Below are positions 1-11,500 of a DNA stretch of 64,000 nucleotides, piece by piece. The stretch covers positions 31,593,534-31,657,533 of the forward strand of contig OZ024905.1 of assembly GCA_964017125.1 (NCBI GenBank). Reading direction: 5' to 3'. Source of the DNA: Flabesymbios commensalis. Lineage: Eukaryota; Annelida; Polychaeta; Terebellida; Flabelligeridae. The translations under genes were made by a program, and so were the position numbers. The notes beneath the pieces were generated by a model, which worked only from the letters and a program-made list of their open reading frames with translations, was not told the origin of the DNA and did no database searches. Position 1 is the first letter of the stretch. Every line of letters starts with the position of its first letter.

Positions 1-178
1 GATGCGCTCATAAATTTAATGAGAGCGCACATCAATTATTTTAAGCGCGCATAAATTGAATTAGTGTGCGCATTAATTATTTATTGCGCTCATCAATTGA
101 ATTACATCGCACATCAATCATTTAATGCGCGCAATAAAACGATTTAATGCGCGCATTAAAACGATTTAATGTGCTCAG
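1..178. repeat. Minisatellite, about 21-bp unit, 8-9 copies
   Basis: A motif like GCGCNCATNAATT recurs at about 4, 26, 45, 66, 87, 109, 127, 149 and 171, giving a period of 20-22 bp. Copies differ from each other, so the array is old. It begins at the window edge and may continue to the left. Confidence 0.75.
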
Positions 179-386
179 TATGACTGGTTTGGCCAACCAT
201 AGTATTCAACAACAATACATCTGACACAAACCTTCTAGAAGTTAATATACGTATTAACTCAAATATATCACATATTGTATTTTCTAGGGCTCAAAAGATT
301 GAATCTTAACTCATAGCAGTCCCAGCCCAGCTCGGACCTGGAATTTATGACGTTGCCGTTTTAGTCCGAGCCCAGGCCTGGTAATA

Positions 387-1485
387 ATGCCATTCACCAA
401 ATTACATCTCTTGCGCAACTATGAACACATCATAGGGAACCTAGAACATAAAGGGTTGATTTATATGGACGCAGGCATGCAAAACGACATTATTTCTCTT
501 GACTTATCAATAGCTTTTGATTTAGTGCCTCGTTATCTATTGCTCTATAAATTACACAAATTCGGTTTTAACAGCACTCTTCTAAATTGGCTTAATAAAT
601 ATTTACATAACCGATCTCAGTCCATCATAATTGAGGGAAATGTCTCCCTATCCCTCCCTGTCAAATCTGGTGTGCCACAGGGGTCTATTCTGAAACCGTT
701 ACACTTTTTATAGTATATAAATGACATTTGTAAAGTTTGTTCTTCTGCTATTAGTCTTGATGCAGATGATGCAAAATTTATTACAACAGTACATTTGCAC
801 TGATTTTACAAAGCGATGTAGATGCATTATTCGCTAAAGCCAACTACGGAGATTGAATTTTAATATAAAGAAAGGTTTACAATTATCTATATGTCGTTCT
901 TTGAAAGTCAACTATGTATACTTGTTAAACCACAATGTTTTAGAGCGCGTAGAATCCATTAAGGACCTCGGTTTCACTGTTAATTATAACTTATCATGGT
1001 TTAAAAATATTAAATCAATATATGATAAGTTTTGATGACCCATCTCCTGGTAAGTTTCAACTTTATGTTTCACACGTACGCAGTATTCTTGTATATTGTT
1101 CACCTAGATGGTCCCCTGCGAATGTTAAAGATATTTTATTGTTAGAAAGAGTGCAGCGCCATGCCACAAAGTATATTTTAAATATTTATTCTGATATGTC
1201 ATATGCAGAAAGATGCATAAAACATAAAATCTTACCACTTTGTTTCACTGAGAGATTACTGATCTCGTGTTATTTTATAAATATTTACATAATTATGTTG
1301 ACTGTAATTTTTCTAGTTATTTTGAACTTGTCGGATCTTCACATAGTTTACCGTCCTCTAACAACGGCACATTACTTAAATTACCTAGAGTAAAAACTAC
1401 TGCCCTCCAAGTTTCCTATTTTTCTCGCCTTGTGTGTATGTGTATTTTTTGCCTAGTATTTTCTTTTTCTGTACTATATACATGA
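387..1485 (+). mobile_element. Decayed CR1/Jockey-like LINE, reverse transcriptase part
   Basis: Fragments of a non-LTR retrotransposon reverse transcriptase lie in order but in different frames. The first piece (387-713) has RT motif A as LSIAFDLV and motif B as SGVPQGSIL. A stop follows, then YIND and a degenerate motif C reading DADD near 760. The next pieces (853-1035 and 1022-1393) match the usual post-RT region: ERVESIKDLGF, then VRSILVYCSPRWSP and LLERVQRHATKYIL. A last piece (from 1267) continues with the FYKYLHNYVD segment typical of CR1-type ORF2 C-termini. At least one stop and three frame changes break it, so it is dead. No ORF1 or endonuclease is seen, and the copy is 5'-truncated. 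Clade assignment is by motif recall. Confidence 0.8.
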
Positions 1486-1856
1486 TATATTGTTATATAT
1501 TATGCTATATACAGTATAATTTCCTTCTAATATATCGAAGTGGTTTTTAATATTTACTTACAATTCCTTTATACTAAATGTTATATATTTTATACTTATA
1601 TCATATATCTTTTATCTCATTACAATTTTTAACATTGCAGCAATTTTTTTTATGATTTTAACTGTCAAACCTAGTAGAGGTCGCATGCGATCTTTTCTTG
1701 GCAGCTAAGTACAGTGTGTATGTGATTCTATCATAATCATATTTACTATGTATATATTTATGTGTATATACATATATATATGTTTCCACTGTACATAAAG
1801 CTAATTGGTTTGGCTGTAAATATACACAGAACATGGTTTCTAATTATAGTTAAATA
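1486..1856. other. AT-rich non-coding DNA after the LINE
   Basis: Strongly AT-rich with many TATATA runs. It may include the LINE 3' UTR, but no tail repeat can be fixed. No gene is seen. Confidence 0.5.
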
Positions 1857-2139
1857 ATGTTATGCTGTATCTATTTTTCAATTTAGTTTTTTATCATACA
1901 TTATGCTAATTTATCCTTTTTATGTTAATTTATGTTGATTGGTACATTCCGTTGCAATATGTCAATTAGCATGCTTTTCGGTTCATAAGTACAACAAATG
2001 TTATGTTGTATCTATTTTTCAATTCAGTTTTTATCATACATTATGCTAATTTATCATATTTATGTTAATTTATGTTGATTGGTACATTCCGTTGCAATAT
2101 GTCAATCAGCATGCTTTTTGGCTCTTAAGTACAACAAAT
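1857..2139. repeat. Tandem duplication, 141-bp unit, two copies
   Basis: The segment starting ATGTTATGCTGTATC at 1857 is repeated from 1998 with few differences. Both copies carry GGTACATTCCGTTGCAATAT and end in AGTACAACAAAT. The high identity suggests a fairly recent duplication. Confidence 0.85.
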
Positions 2140-2944
2140 ATATTTGTTAGGAAGGTATGTTCTATTGACCCAAATTCATGCAAAATGTGTCCCGTCCAAT
2201 TGAATTAGTTCGGTTGGGCCATTACAGGACATATACCGTGATGTTATTATCATGGAAATAATGTGGGTCATATTTGAATGATAGGACTCTTGCGACTTTG
2301 TTTACTTGACAAATTAGTATGACCCATATGGATTCTTATTCAAACACAGCTTAGATAATTCAAATACTAGCAACCAAACCATTTAATTGAGTAAATTAAT
2401 CATGATTATTTGTTCATTTTGGGAGAAAACGGTCTCAATTCTCGCTAATTAATACCATCATTTATTATGGTAATAAAATGGCGATGGCATAATCATCATT
2501 GTCGTTATATCTAAGGATAAATAGAACATAATTATTATGAACTTTATAATATAATAAGTACAATAACTGGTTTGCTTGGTAGACCTACACCATGCACTGG
2601 TATATCATTCATCGTAACGCGCAGTAATTGTATATCCATGCGTATTGACGATTAGCCTTCATGCTGTATCGCCCCTTGAAATAAACAAAAACAAATTGTA
2701 GTGTAGCAAAATTTATTCATTACGAGAGCGCAGACCCTGCTACCTGTGTGTAGCAACAACGCACGCATCATTTTCGTCCGCAATTCTAAATGTAGCAACA
2801 AGAAAGTTTTTTTAATTTTCGTGTTGTAAATTTACCAGTAAATAAGCAACACAATTTTTTTTTACATGCAGTTCTGGTCTATGAACATATTTAAATCATA
2901 ATTTTATGGTCTTATTAAGAATTGATTGTGTCGCTTCAAATAAG
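2140..2944. other. Non-coding, nothing recognised
   Basis: AT-rich sequence with no supported gene, RNA or repeat. Confidence 0.5.
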
Positions 2945-3237
2945 AGAGTTAAAAAAGTGGTTTGTATAACTGGGTGCTTTGCTGTTGTTTATATAATAAT
3001 GTTAAAATAATGTCTTTGTTTGCTTTGCTATAGATTATTGTTATAAGAACTTTTAAGGAGCTATATAACCCATTTGCTTTGTTGTTGGTTAAATAACAAA
3101 TTTGAAATAGTTTTATAACCTGGGTGCTTTTATGTGGGTTAAATAAGCGGTTGAAATGGTCATATAACCTGGGTAATTTGCTGTGGGTTAGATAAGAGGT
3201 TTGACATAGTTATATAACCCGGGGTCATATAACCCAT
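2945..3237. repeat. Minisatellite, about 58-bp unit, 4-5 diverged copies
   Basis: Units share TATAACCTGGGTGCTTTGCTG followed by GGTTAAATAA and a TTTGAAATAG block. Copies are clearest from 3060 to 3237 and decay to the left. Short frames over it are by-products of the repeat. Confidence 0.7.
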
Positions 3238-4253
3238 GTTCTGTACTATGAGTTCGATCAAAAGTAAGGTGGAAATACTTACATGAACCAGGTGCTTTAA
3301 TTGGAAAATTTCGTTTCCGAAAAGTGGCCAGGACCCCAGGCTACACCACCTGCGGTCAATGACAGAATAAACATATCTTGTTGAAAATCGTATTTTACCA
3401 TCTCCACCAGTGATATAGCCACGGATATTACAGCCAACGAGCTTTCGTGTCAAGTGTGATATAACCTGTACCGTTGCCACATAAATTCAGTCCCAGTATG
3501 TTTAACTCACGGGGTAAATTTGTGATAATGGCTCTAGTGCTGTAATTATGCGATATATTATGATCATACGGTATGTAGTTTTTATTCCGTTATGAAATAA
3601 GAGAAGCTGTTCCCAGGCATATCATACAAGAATACACCATGCACATAATATGATACAGTCAGACAAAATACGAAATGCTAAATGTACCACCATATTCATT
3701 TACTATACTCTAGCAAGTACATTGAAAATGCGTTCGATTTTTCGTGAAAACTGGCGCATTGTTGGATTCAGCTCATCATATCAATATCAAGCAGTTACCA
3801 TGACGACGCATCGCGCATGTGTGGATCTGACTACAAACATTAACGTTTAGGGCTGGTGGTCACAAATATTGTATATAACCTGATAACAAATTTTCGTGAT
3901 TTCGTGAATTTGTATGACGCTGCTAGACTAGCTTTGAAACGATTGATTGTTCCCCTTTCTATAGGCCTATTATAACCTACGCCAGAAAAGCTTCACCTAT
4001 CAATACGTTTCTAGCGTTATTTCTTCGGGCATACCTCAGAACAGCATCTAGAATTATTTACAATGGTAGATGAATCTGTCATGGGTATAACCCAGTACAT
4101 CCATAAAATTTTACTGGAAAAATCCACTAATCACTGTTTTGTCAAATCCGTCAGCTGAAAAAATCGCCATATTTCTGTCAGGAGTCCCATGAAACGAATG
4201 TATTCTTGTTATTAATCATTTTGCATGGACAATAGGTATGGAATAAATGGATC
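3238..4253. other. Non-coding, nothing recognised
   Basis: No frame here has recognisable domains or start context. The minus-strand 106-codon frame (3160-3480) overlaps the minisatellite and resembles no family I know. Confidence 0.45.
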
Positions 4254-4369
4254 AATGAATGGGGCTTTAGGCCAAATTTGTGCACATATAAGTTAAACTG
4301 GGCCAGGAGAAGCTCCTGAGGATGGTGAGATGAATCAGATGCCGAGCACACTACCCACAATACTGAATC
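4254..4369 (-). mobile_element. tRNA-derived SINE, internally deleted fragment
   Basis: The 3' body of the SINE family best seen at 4462-4766: the GGCTTTAGGCCA end, AAACTGGGCCAGGAGAA, then a jump to GCCGAGCACACTACC and ACAATACTGAAT. The tRNA head and part of the middle are missing. Confidence 0.75.
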
Positions 4370-4461
4370 ATATACTAAATATAGAAACAATTTTCATTTT
4401 TTTGTGAAAAAAAACATGTTTTCCTTAACATCATGATAATAAGTAGATCTACAAATGAAAT

Positions 4462-4766
4462 GAAATGCATCGGGCTTTAGGCCACCTTTTTGCACATTTA
4501 GGCTAAACTGGGCCAGAAGAACCTCTCGAGGATGGTGAGATGAATGAGATGACACTGTCCTCCAGACACAGAATTTGAAATTCGAGTCCTGGCGGTCTGA
4601 GGCCGAGCACGCTAGCTCTCGGTCACGGAGGCTCCCCACAATACTGAGTTTCACACGTGGATGGGGAAGAAACATTTTTGTTTGTTTTAAACCGCCGAGA
4701 CCGGGAACCGAACCCCGGACTCTAGCGTAAAAGGCAGCAGTGCTAACCACTACCCTAGGGCCCCCA
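4462..4766 (-). mobile_element. tRNA-derived SINE, nearly full length
   Basis: Read on the minus strand it begins with a tRNA-like head. An A-box-like CTAGGGTAGTGGTTAGCA lies at about 4740-4757, and a B-box-like GGGGTTCGGTTCC at about 4703-4715. A family-specific body and a conserved 3' end follow. These are internal RNA polymerase III promoter elements. Related copies lie at 4254, 6808, 45919, 48847 and 52850, so this is a dispersed family of about 280-305 bp. Minus-strand frames of 70-118 codons here are not genes. Confidence 0.88.
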
Positions 4767-4848
4767 CCCCACGTAGACCTACATATGTTTCAGATATTCT
4801 ACATTTGATTCCCGGGGATCTAGATCTGATGAGATTCCATCAATTGAC

Positions 4849-5054
4849 CTTAAAGGGGATTTATCACCCCTTATATGGTATGAATAATTATGTCCTTATA
4901 TGGGGTGATTGGCTATCATGTGACCCTCTCAGAGGGTCACATGATAGCCAATCACCCCATATAAGAAAATACTTGTGCCCCATCTTGTGGCAACTTTGAT
5001 TTATTTGTCACAAAAATATTCATACTATATAAGGGGTGATAGATCAACTTCAAG
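4849..5054. mobile_element. Foldback MITE with 38-bp terminal inverted repeats
   Basis: The left arm (4849-4886) and right arm (about 5017-5054) are inverted copies. Both contain TATCACCCCTTATAT followed by GTATGAATA. The interior holds a perfect 71-bp palindrome built from a similar ATCACCCC-TATAAG motif. There is no coding capacity, so it is a non-autonomous element. No clear target duplication was found. Confidence 0.75.
4895..4965. repeat. Perfect 71-bp palindrome with a one-base centre
   Basis: Arms of 35 bases (4895-4929 and 4931-4965) are exact reverse complements around a single C at 4930. The arm starts CTTATATGGGGTGATTGGC and ends GTGACCCTCT. It lies inside the foldback MITE. Confidence 0.95.
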
Positions 5055-6196
5055 TGAGTGCAAATTATTCAGATTTGACAAAATGGAGGCCAACTCTATT
5101 CAAATGTAGCTGATTGATGTCACGTTTTATATTCAACATGTTTAATAGCTGATATGCAATGTTCTAATAAAATGTGTAAAATAACGAATATAATTGGTAA
5201 ATGCGGTTAAAGTTATTAGTTATTAGTGTGTGCTTAGAGGGCAATGTGTTAATTTGAGATGTCATTTGACGGTGCATGGAGCTTTAAAAATATCATCCAC
5301 TTTGTAAACATCTACATAATGCAAGCTGTAATAAACGCGCTACCGAATAGTAGCAACTTGTCGTGGTCTATATATGGCGTAAAGCACACACTTACGAGTA
5401 AAAATAGGGATGTGTGAACGTTTTCAATTATTCAAACAATATCTACAGGTATGGTATATATATGCTAATACAAAAGAGCTCTATTCAAAATCGCTGGCGT
5501 CCGAGCTTCATTCTGTTCTGAAGCTCTGCACACTCAACAATCTTCCAAATTTTAACATTAAGCCAACATCTCACAACAGTTTCTGTTAGATAGCCATAAA
5601 CTGTATCATAAATGAAAAGTTAAAACTGATGCACATTGTGAGGACTATCTATGTTATGCAGATAAACAAATCATGACAGGTATTATTATAGGTATGTTCA
5701 CGTTATATTTTAAAATAGATTAGTGTCACCATAAAGTAGCATAACATAAATGAGCATAAAGGAGTATTTGCAAATTTATATTGCAAGTAAAGGGCACACA
5801 CTTGCAAATTATTGTTCATTGTAAGCCCAATCAAGATCTCCAGTTGATGATTACCAAGTGTCAAGGTCTCGTCCCATTTAAATTCATGGAACGACTCTAG
5901 TTATGGTAATCCGAAATGTTGAATCATCCCTGAATAATAGGCACACGCGGGGATTGTAAAGCGGTGAATAATATGTTGTTTTCTATTGTAGATCTGCGAC
6001 GGCATAGCGGTCAATTAGGTTGTTTGTCGGATGACATGCCTGTCATGCATGATTAGCACGAGGTCGACATTCTGCCTGTCTCATCGTGGGGTGGTCTCAT
6101 TGGTATGGCCGTACATAATTCATGATGGTGATGATATATTTGCAAATTTAATGATTAAATTATGGGTAGGTGTGATATTCTAAAATGAAAGATATT
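5055..6196. other. Non-coding, nothing recognised
   Basis: No supported gene or repeat. One TATA-rich patch lies near 5455. Confidence 0.45.
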
Positions 6197-6262
6197 ACTA
6201 CCCAGCAAACACAAAACATTTGTACAACATTTGTATAATGTTGGTCCAACGTCGAAGTATGA
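6197..6262. repeat. Half copy of the CAGCAAACAC palindromic MITE
   Basis: Begins CCCAGCAAACACAAAACATT and runs to the core TGTTGGTCCAACGTCGAAG. This is the left half of the element that is complete at 8163-8271. Confidence 0.7.
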
Positions 6263-6807
6263 CTATGGCGGGAACCTCCCTGCAGAAATTTTACAATGTG
6301 ACGAGATTTATACATTTTAATTTAATTGTGGTGGGAACTAAAATTGAAAAGGTAAAAATCGTACATTTATTTGTATCTCACGCCACCGTTTTCACTTGAC
6401 ATTATTTCTTACATTAACTTCATATTATTTGTGATGATATTATCTGTAATGAGTGATCTTACTATTAGCCATTACTATATAAAGGTCTGATGTCGGGCAG
6501 TTGATGATGAGTGATTTAGCCTACTCGTGTGTGTCTGCTTTATATTGGAACAGCGGCACAGACATTTTGTCTAATTGTGAATTAACGTCAGTTAAAACAC
6601 ACCACTACATTTTTTGCCTTTTCCGAGCACTACATTCTAAGCCGTGGAGAATTATTGTTGATCGATTACAGACCAATAATCATGGTAGGCCTAGGGTGCT
6701 ATAATCAGTCTGATGTGAACAAGCTTTTTTTACTCATTCATTCAGTCATTATGTTTTTTAATAATTTATTCAATCATCTATTCATCTATTTTTTCACATT
6801 GCCAGCT
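6263..6807. other. Non-coding, nothing recognised
   Basis: Short frames near 6500-6890 have no domain support. The second one runs into the SINE fragment. Confidence 0.4.
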
Positions 6808-6937
6808 CTCGAATTTCGAATCCTGTGTGTGGAGGGCAGTGTCATCTCATTCATCTCACCATTCTCAGGAGGTACTCCTGGCCCAGTTTAGCCTATATGA
6901 ACACAAAGATGGGTTAAAAGCCCATTTATTTTTATTT
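6808..6937 (+). mobile_element. tRNA-derived SINE, 3' fragment
   Basis: Plus-strand copy of the SINE body: TCTCGAATTTCGAATCC, GGAGGGCAGTGTCATCTCA, CTGGCCCAGTTTAGCCTAT, ending near AAAAGCCCATTTATT. The tRNA head is absent. Confidence 0.8.
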
Positions 6938-8162
6938 AATTTAGTCATATATGTTATTTATTCATATACAGATACATCTATTCAATTGATCCAAATATTT
7001 ACCATTAAGACAACGTCTAGTCAACGTTCCGTGTTTGCGGGGTCATTGTTAATAGTGCGGACTCTATTCTGAACACGTCACATGTAGTAGCCTATGCTCA
7101 GTCAGTTTTACGGTTGAGAAATACACCCATCATTGATTCACACCTGATTTGGTCGTTCTTCCAAGTGGAAACTAATGTGTGCGTGCGCCGCTGATATCTC
7201 CACATTGACCGCCCTTTTAGTTTACTCCACACGATAATTGCTTCTGGCTCACACGATATTCATATAACGTTTAAAGATATGGGTCGGGGTCAATGAGAGT
7301 ATAAAACCGGCTGCGAATTAATACAATTCGTGAGTGATATTTATATTGCCTTCCAGATTAGATAACCTGATAAAGCAATTTTCAAAATTTCACTCTAAAT
7401 ATCGCATGCGACAGGGTAGGCCCTTTCGAGTTATCCCGCATCAATGTCCAAACGATATACATGCATACTCTAATTAGATAATCTATTTTACTCAGCATTT
7501 ATGAATTTTTAAAATTTATTCTATCAGTTTTATATAACGATGAACGCATTTATTGTTCCTTGCAGGCTATCCTATATATTATATCCGGCATTTGAGATGA
7601 CGTGGGAGTTATTAAGACCTAATTAAGTGTTGTGCTAATCCGCAACATTGTAATGGCCCTGTCACACTACTTGGTCGGATAACACGACGAACAAGGAAAG
7701 AACGTCAATGTTCGTTTTATATTCTATTGTTGTCCGGTAAATACGCTTCATGCTCGGTGATCTTCATTCGGTCCGTCAGAAATTTGCTTTGTCCTGTGCA
7801 TATCCTGAATGAGTTTGTTAACCCTTACAATGCGGGGATCGACTTTAGTCGACAGAATCTGACGCCTAAATTCGATCGCCGCACTGCAAGAGTAAAAATA
7901 TTTCTAATCGTCGTAGACCCATAACATATGTATTCAAATGAATCAGAAAGAGCTAACTAAGACATCTGTGATAATTTCAAATTGAAAAAACCCATTTGGT
8001 TGTGAAATTTTTTTTTACAAATTAATTCAGCGCATTAAGGGTTAATCTACCGTATTTATCCTGCGAATCTTCGGTGGCGTTGTATAGTGATGTTCGCTGC
8101 TCAGTCCGGACAAGTGTGACAGGGCTTTGAAATGATAGGCTACTAACGTTACCATACGATAT
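6938..8162. other. Non-coding, nothing recognised
   Basis: No supported feature. The short plus-strand frame at 7727-7924 shows no domain. Confidence 0.4.
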
Positions 8163-8271
8163 CCCAGTTAACATAAAACATTTGTATAACTTTTAGACAA
8201 TGTTGGACCGACGTCGAAGACATGGGGCCGATGTTGTATAAATGTTACACAAATGTTTTGTGTTTGCTGGG
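8163..8271. mobile_element. Palindromic MITE, CAGCAAACAC family, full length
   Basis: Starts CCCAG and ends with the inverted counterpart of the 6197 copy, AACACAAAACATTTGT read inverted, then CTGGG. The centre carries TGTTGGACCGACGTCG. The bases AT lie on both sides and could be a short target duplication. Many shorter relatives built on the core GTTGGCCCAACGTCG are scattered through the window. Confidence 0.75.
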
Positions 8272-8559
8272 ATGCGGTATTCAGTCCACAGGCATTTGAA
8301 CAGTAATATGGCTAATATTATAGGCGTGCAGCTGAGAGCCCAAAAGACGCTTATTTAAGCAGTTTAATGCTCATTTATGTACATGGCCACATCAAGGTTT
8401 ATCTGAAAGGAAATTTTGTTTCCTTTCCGATGGTGCCTGCTGTGGAGCAGTGGCTATCTGCAAAAGTTGTGAAAATTAGGGTTAAAGACAGGTGGGGTGG
8501 TAAATAATTGATGGTTATAATAGCTCGGTCATTTTATGGCGAAGGATGCCTAGGTACAC

Positions 8560-9240
8560 CACAATTTGCAAAAGTTTAAAAACAGTTACCAATCAGTTAA
8601 AAATCAGTTAAAAACATATTAAAAATTTCCTGAAATCCAATTGGTCGAAGGATGCCTAATTTGCATTATGACCGCCACTTTTTTTAGGGAGCGTACTTTT
8701 TTATATTAGAATTTTCAACAAATAAAGCTATAAACAAGTGTAATACCTCTTTTTCGTGTAATTTTATCTGGGGAATCCATTTCTGATATTATTATGATGA
8801 TCCAAAGTCATTTTTGAGGTTAAGAGGTTAATATCAAGGTCAAAATACGAAAATGTGATTTTTAACAAATTCTAATAGCAACAACTGTAATATCTCATTT
8901 TGATGTGTTTTTGACAGAATAATCAATTTATGGTTATATTTGATGATATTCAAGCTCATTTTCAAGGTCAAAACGTCAATTTCAAGGTCAAGGTCAAGAA
9001 AGCGAAGATATGAAATTTAACAAATACAAATAAAAACACGTCTAATACCTCTTTTTAATGTGATTTTGACAGGAAATTAATTCCTGACACCATTTATTCT
9101 GATTATTCGAAGTCATTTTCAAGGTCGCAACATTAATTTCAATGAAACAAATGGAAATATATATTTAAATAAAAACGAGCGTATTACAAATAGAAACAAG
9201 TGAATCACCTCGTTTTCGTGTTATTTCGACTGGGATCCAA
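8560..9240 (+). repeat. Tandem repeat, about 150-bp unit, with TCAAGGTCA motifs
   Basis: Three to four diverged units start near AAGTGTAATACCTC and run through a GTGATTTTGACAGGAA block and an AAGTCATTTTCAAGGTCAAA block. A leader with GAAGGATGCCTAATTTGCAT and GACCGCCACT at about 8640-8685 is shared with 16040-16095. Related units lie at 15990-16450 (+), 17640-17972 (-), 19380-19500 (-) and within the left arm of element A (about 23580-23700). The array sits directly before degraded gene copy B. Confidence 0.75.
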
Positions 9241-9399
9241 GGGCCTATCCTAGGGGGCCAGGATCCCTTTTTTAAAACATCTCAAAATATTTCAAACACG
9301 GGAACTTGCCCTTGTGTTGTTTTATTGCTAGGGCAGCGTCATAGACAGTCACCCAACATTACGCATTGGTCCAATACTCTAATATATGCCTCCTGATCG

Positions 9400-11500
9400 C
9401 TGGACCATGTCCACAGTTTATACAGTAATGAAGAAGGGAGATGTCAGTTGCGTTTTGTCAGCCGTATTCTTTTCAAACGATTATCAGCAATTTTACAGTA
9501 TTGCAATGCAGGTGATGTGGAGTTCACCAGAATAAGGTTCTGGCCACATAACGAGGCTTGGCGGATTTCACACACAATGTTGTTTTATCTCAGTCATTGA
9601 GATGTTGACTTGTGGGGTGGTGGTCTGTGTGACATTTTAATTGACTCGGACGTCTATGCATATACCAGTGTTGACCAAATGCTTCTGGAAAACAATATAA
9701 GAGAGCACTTCGTGGGTTGACACTTGTATATGAAGCGATGATGAGATACCTGAGATACCTAATGGTGTCCTTCTTTAAATGGTGTGAACAGAAAGCCTAT
9801 ACTATCTGTAGAGAATTTTGGAATCAACTCCTTGATATGCAAGTTCCTGTGGGGGAATAACATGGACCTCCATGAGGCAGATCTAGAGCTAATTTAAGTA
9901 ACAGCATTGTCGACACACTAAAACCACTACTAAAGATATTCAATGAAGCACGCTGCACGAAATCCCCGACATTCAAATACTGGAATGCATATATCAATTC
10001 TATTCAAATTCTGATATATATGCTGAAAGGGTAGGTGATTGGAAACAGCATTCATGTTGCCGGGCTATGATGTTGCCATACCTGTTTGCCGTTAATAAAC
10101 ATGACTATTCAAAATGGCTTCCCGTCTATAGTATTGACACGACAGCGTTACCTGCAGCCGTTGACTTGGAGTTCCGAGATAGTAAATTCAGTGTGTATCA
10201 GTCTTCTAGTCTTTTTCGTGGAATAAATTCGGATTTAGCTGTCATAAAAGACTGTCATAAAATATTCAAAGAGCGATGGTGGCAATGTTGGAATAACACA
10301 CAAGAATCCGGCAGTCATGCGGTGGTCACTGGTAAGACATATTACAGGACAGTATGTTAAAGTTACGATAGATGATGAATATACTGGTGAGCAGTCAAAG
10401 GATAAAGAAAATGCATCATTACAGCTATCAAAACTGAAACAGGATGCAGAACACGCTCGGATTATTGACGAACACCAACAGGTAACCATGTTTCAATAGT
10501 AATCCAAAATTAAATAATAAACTCAGTTGACGTCGGACAGGAGAAACTAAAAACATTTGTGAAATCTACACTGTCACTTGATAAATCCAAAAACAGTTTT
10601 TATAGCCCAACTAAGAGAACACCTTTAACAACATTTGCTGATATAAAAAAGAAAACGACAGAAGCTTCGAAAAGTGGTAATAAGGTCGTTGTTCTTAATC
10701 CAGACTTTGTATTTCGAAGAGCTTTAGTTGTCTAAGAATGTCGGTAAGATGTTACTTTGGAAATTATCATGGGTCATCCAATTCGCTTGTTCCGCGAAGA
10801 TGGCTTCATGTGCAAAAATGCCAAATCTGAACTTGTTGTTATGCTGGAGAGCTCAACGTCTCCATTAAAAGATATAACAATAGGTCCGATAAACACAGTG
10901 ATTATCAATGATGGAATGGCAAGGCATTATAATGTCAACAATTAAAAAAAAATCAACGATTTGGCCAAGCTCTATATGCCAGTGTTCTGATGAAACAATT
11001 TATTGTTGCAGACATCGTTATAGAGCTGTTTGACAGGTATAATATTATTTTTTTTGTAAAAGCGTGTCGGGCAGGTCCTGATGCTCATAAGATAGTTTAC
11101 AGATGGTTCTCGTGCAATTCCACCATGGAAGAAGATCTTGGATGTATCCGAGAATAAGAAGAATCTCATTCACTAACTATGCCAATGCCTCACAGTTGCT
11201 TGTGAAGAATTACCACACACACACCAAGAGAATACATTGTCTCGTAGGCAGTGGAAATAAAGAAGTTCTCAAAATAACACATAATGGCATTGAGAAAGCA
11301 CGCGATCTGTTCAGCTCACATGAAGAATCAGATAACAACATTATTATATTCCATGCTGTTTCTTCCGACAAAGTTATGCTGAATCAAATAGAAATGGGCG
11401 TATATAATAGGGCCTAAACATCAATTCTCCAGATACTGATGTACTGATCTACACTAACACAAATATATGCAGCCGAATTCTGGGTTCACATTGGTAATGT
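9400..11500 (+). pseudogene. Decayed copy B of the PIN/XPG-like transposon gene
   Basis: Pieces of the same gene family as element A occur in order and in changing frames. VYTVMKKGD and DYQQFYSIAMQVMWSSPE come first, followed by RLGGFHTQ (about 9554) and SVDQMLLENNIREHFVGL. KHDYSKWLPVYSID comes at about 10090, matching the NYARYL region of A. LTTFADIKKKT and VLNPDFVFRRAL (10620-10735) are followed by GHPIRLFREDG. The nuclease-like part remains as SSHEESDNNIIIFHA (about 11310, compare HEADTRLVLHA in A) and SPDTDVLIYT (about 11430, compare TDTDVLILL). Many stops and frameshifts make it a fossil. It appears closer to the copy C subfamily than to A. No flanking inverted repeats were found. Confidence 0.72.

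Noticed and set aside
1-178. A CRISPR array, from regular repeats
   Set aside because: Units are contiguous and diverged with no unique spacers, in an animal genome.
4178-4750. Minus-strand frames of 70 and 118 codons
   Set aside because: They lie within SINE copies. Similar peptides recur at 48835-49116 for the same reason.
9400-11500. Copy B as an expressed multi-exon host gene
   Set aside because: Frame changes occur inside conserved blocks without splice sites, so it fits a decayed copy better.
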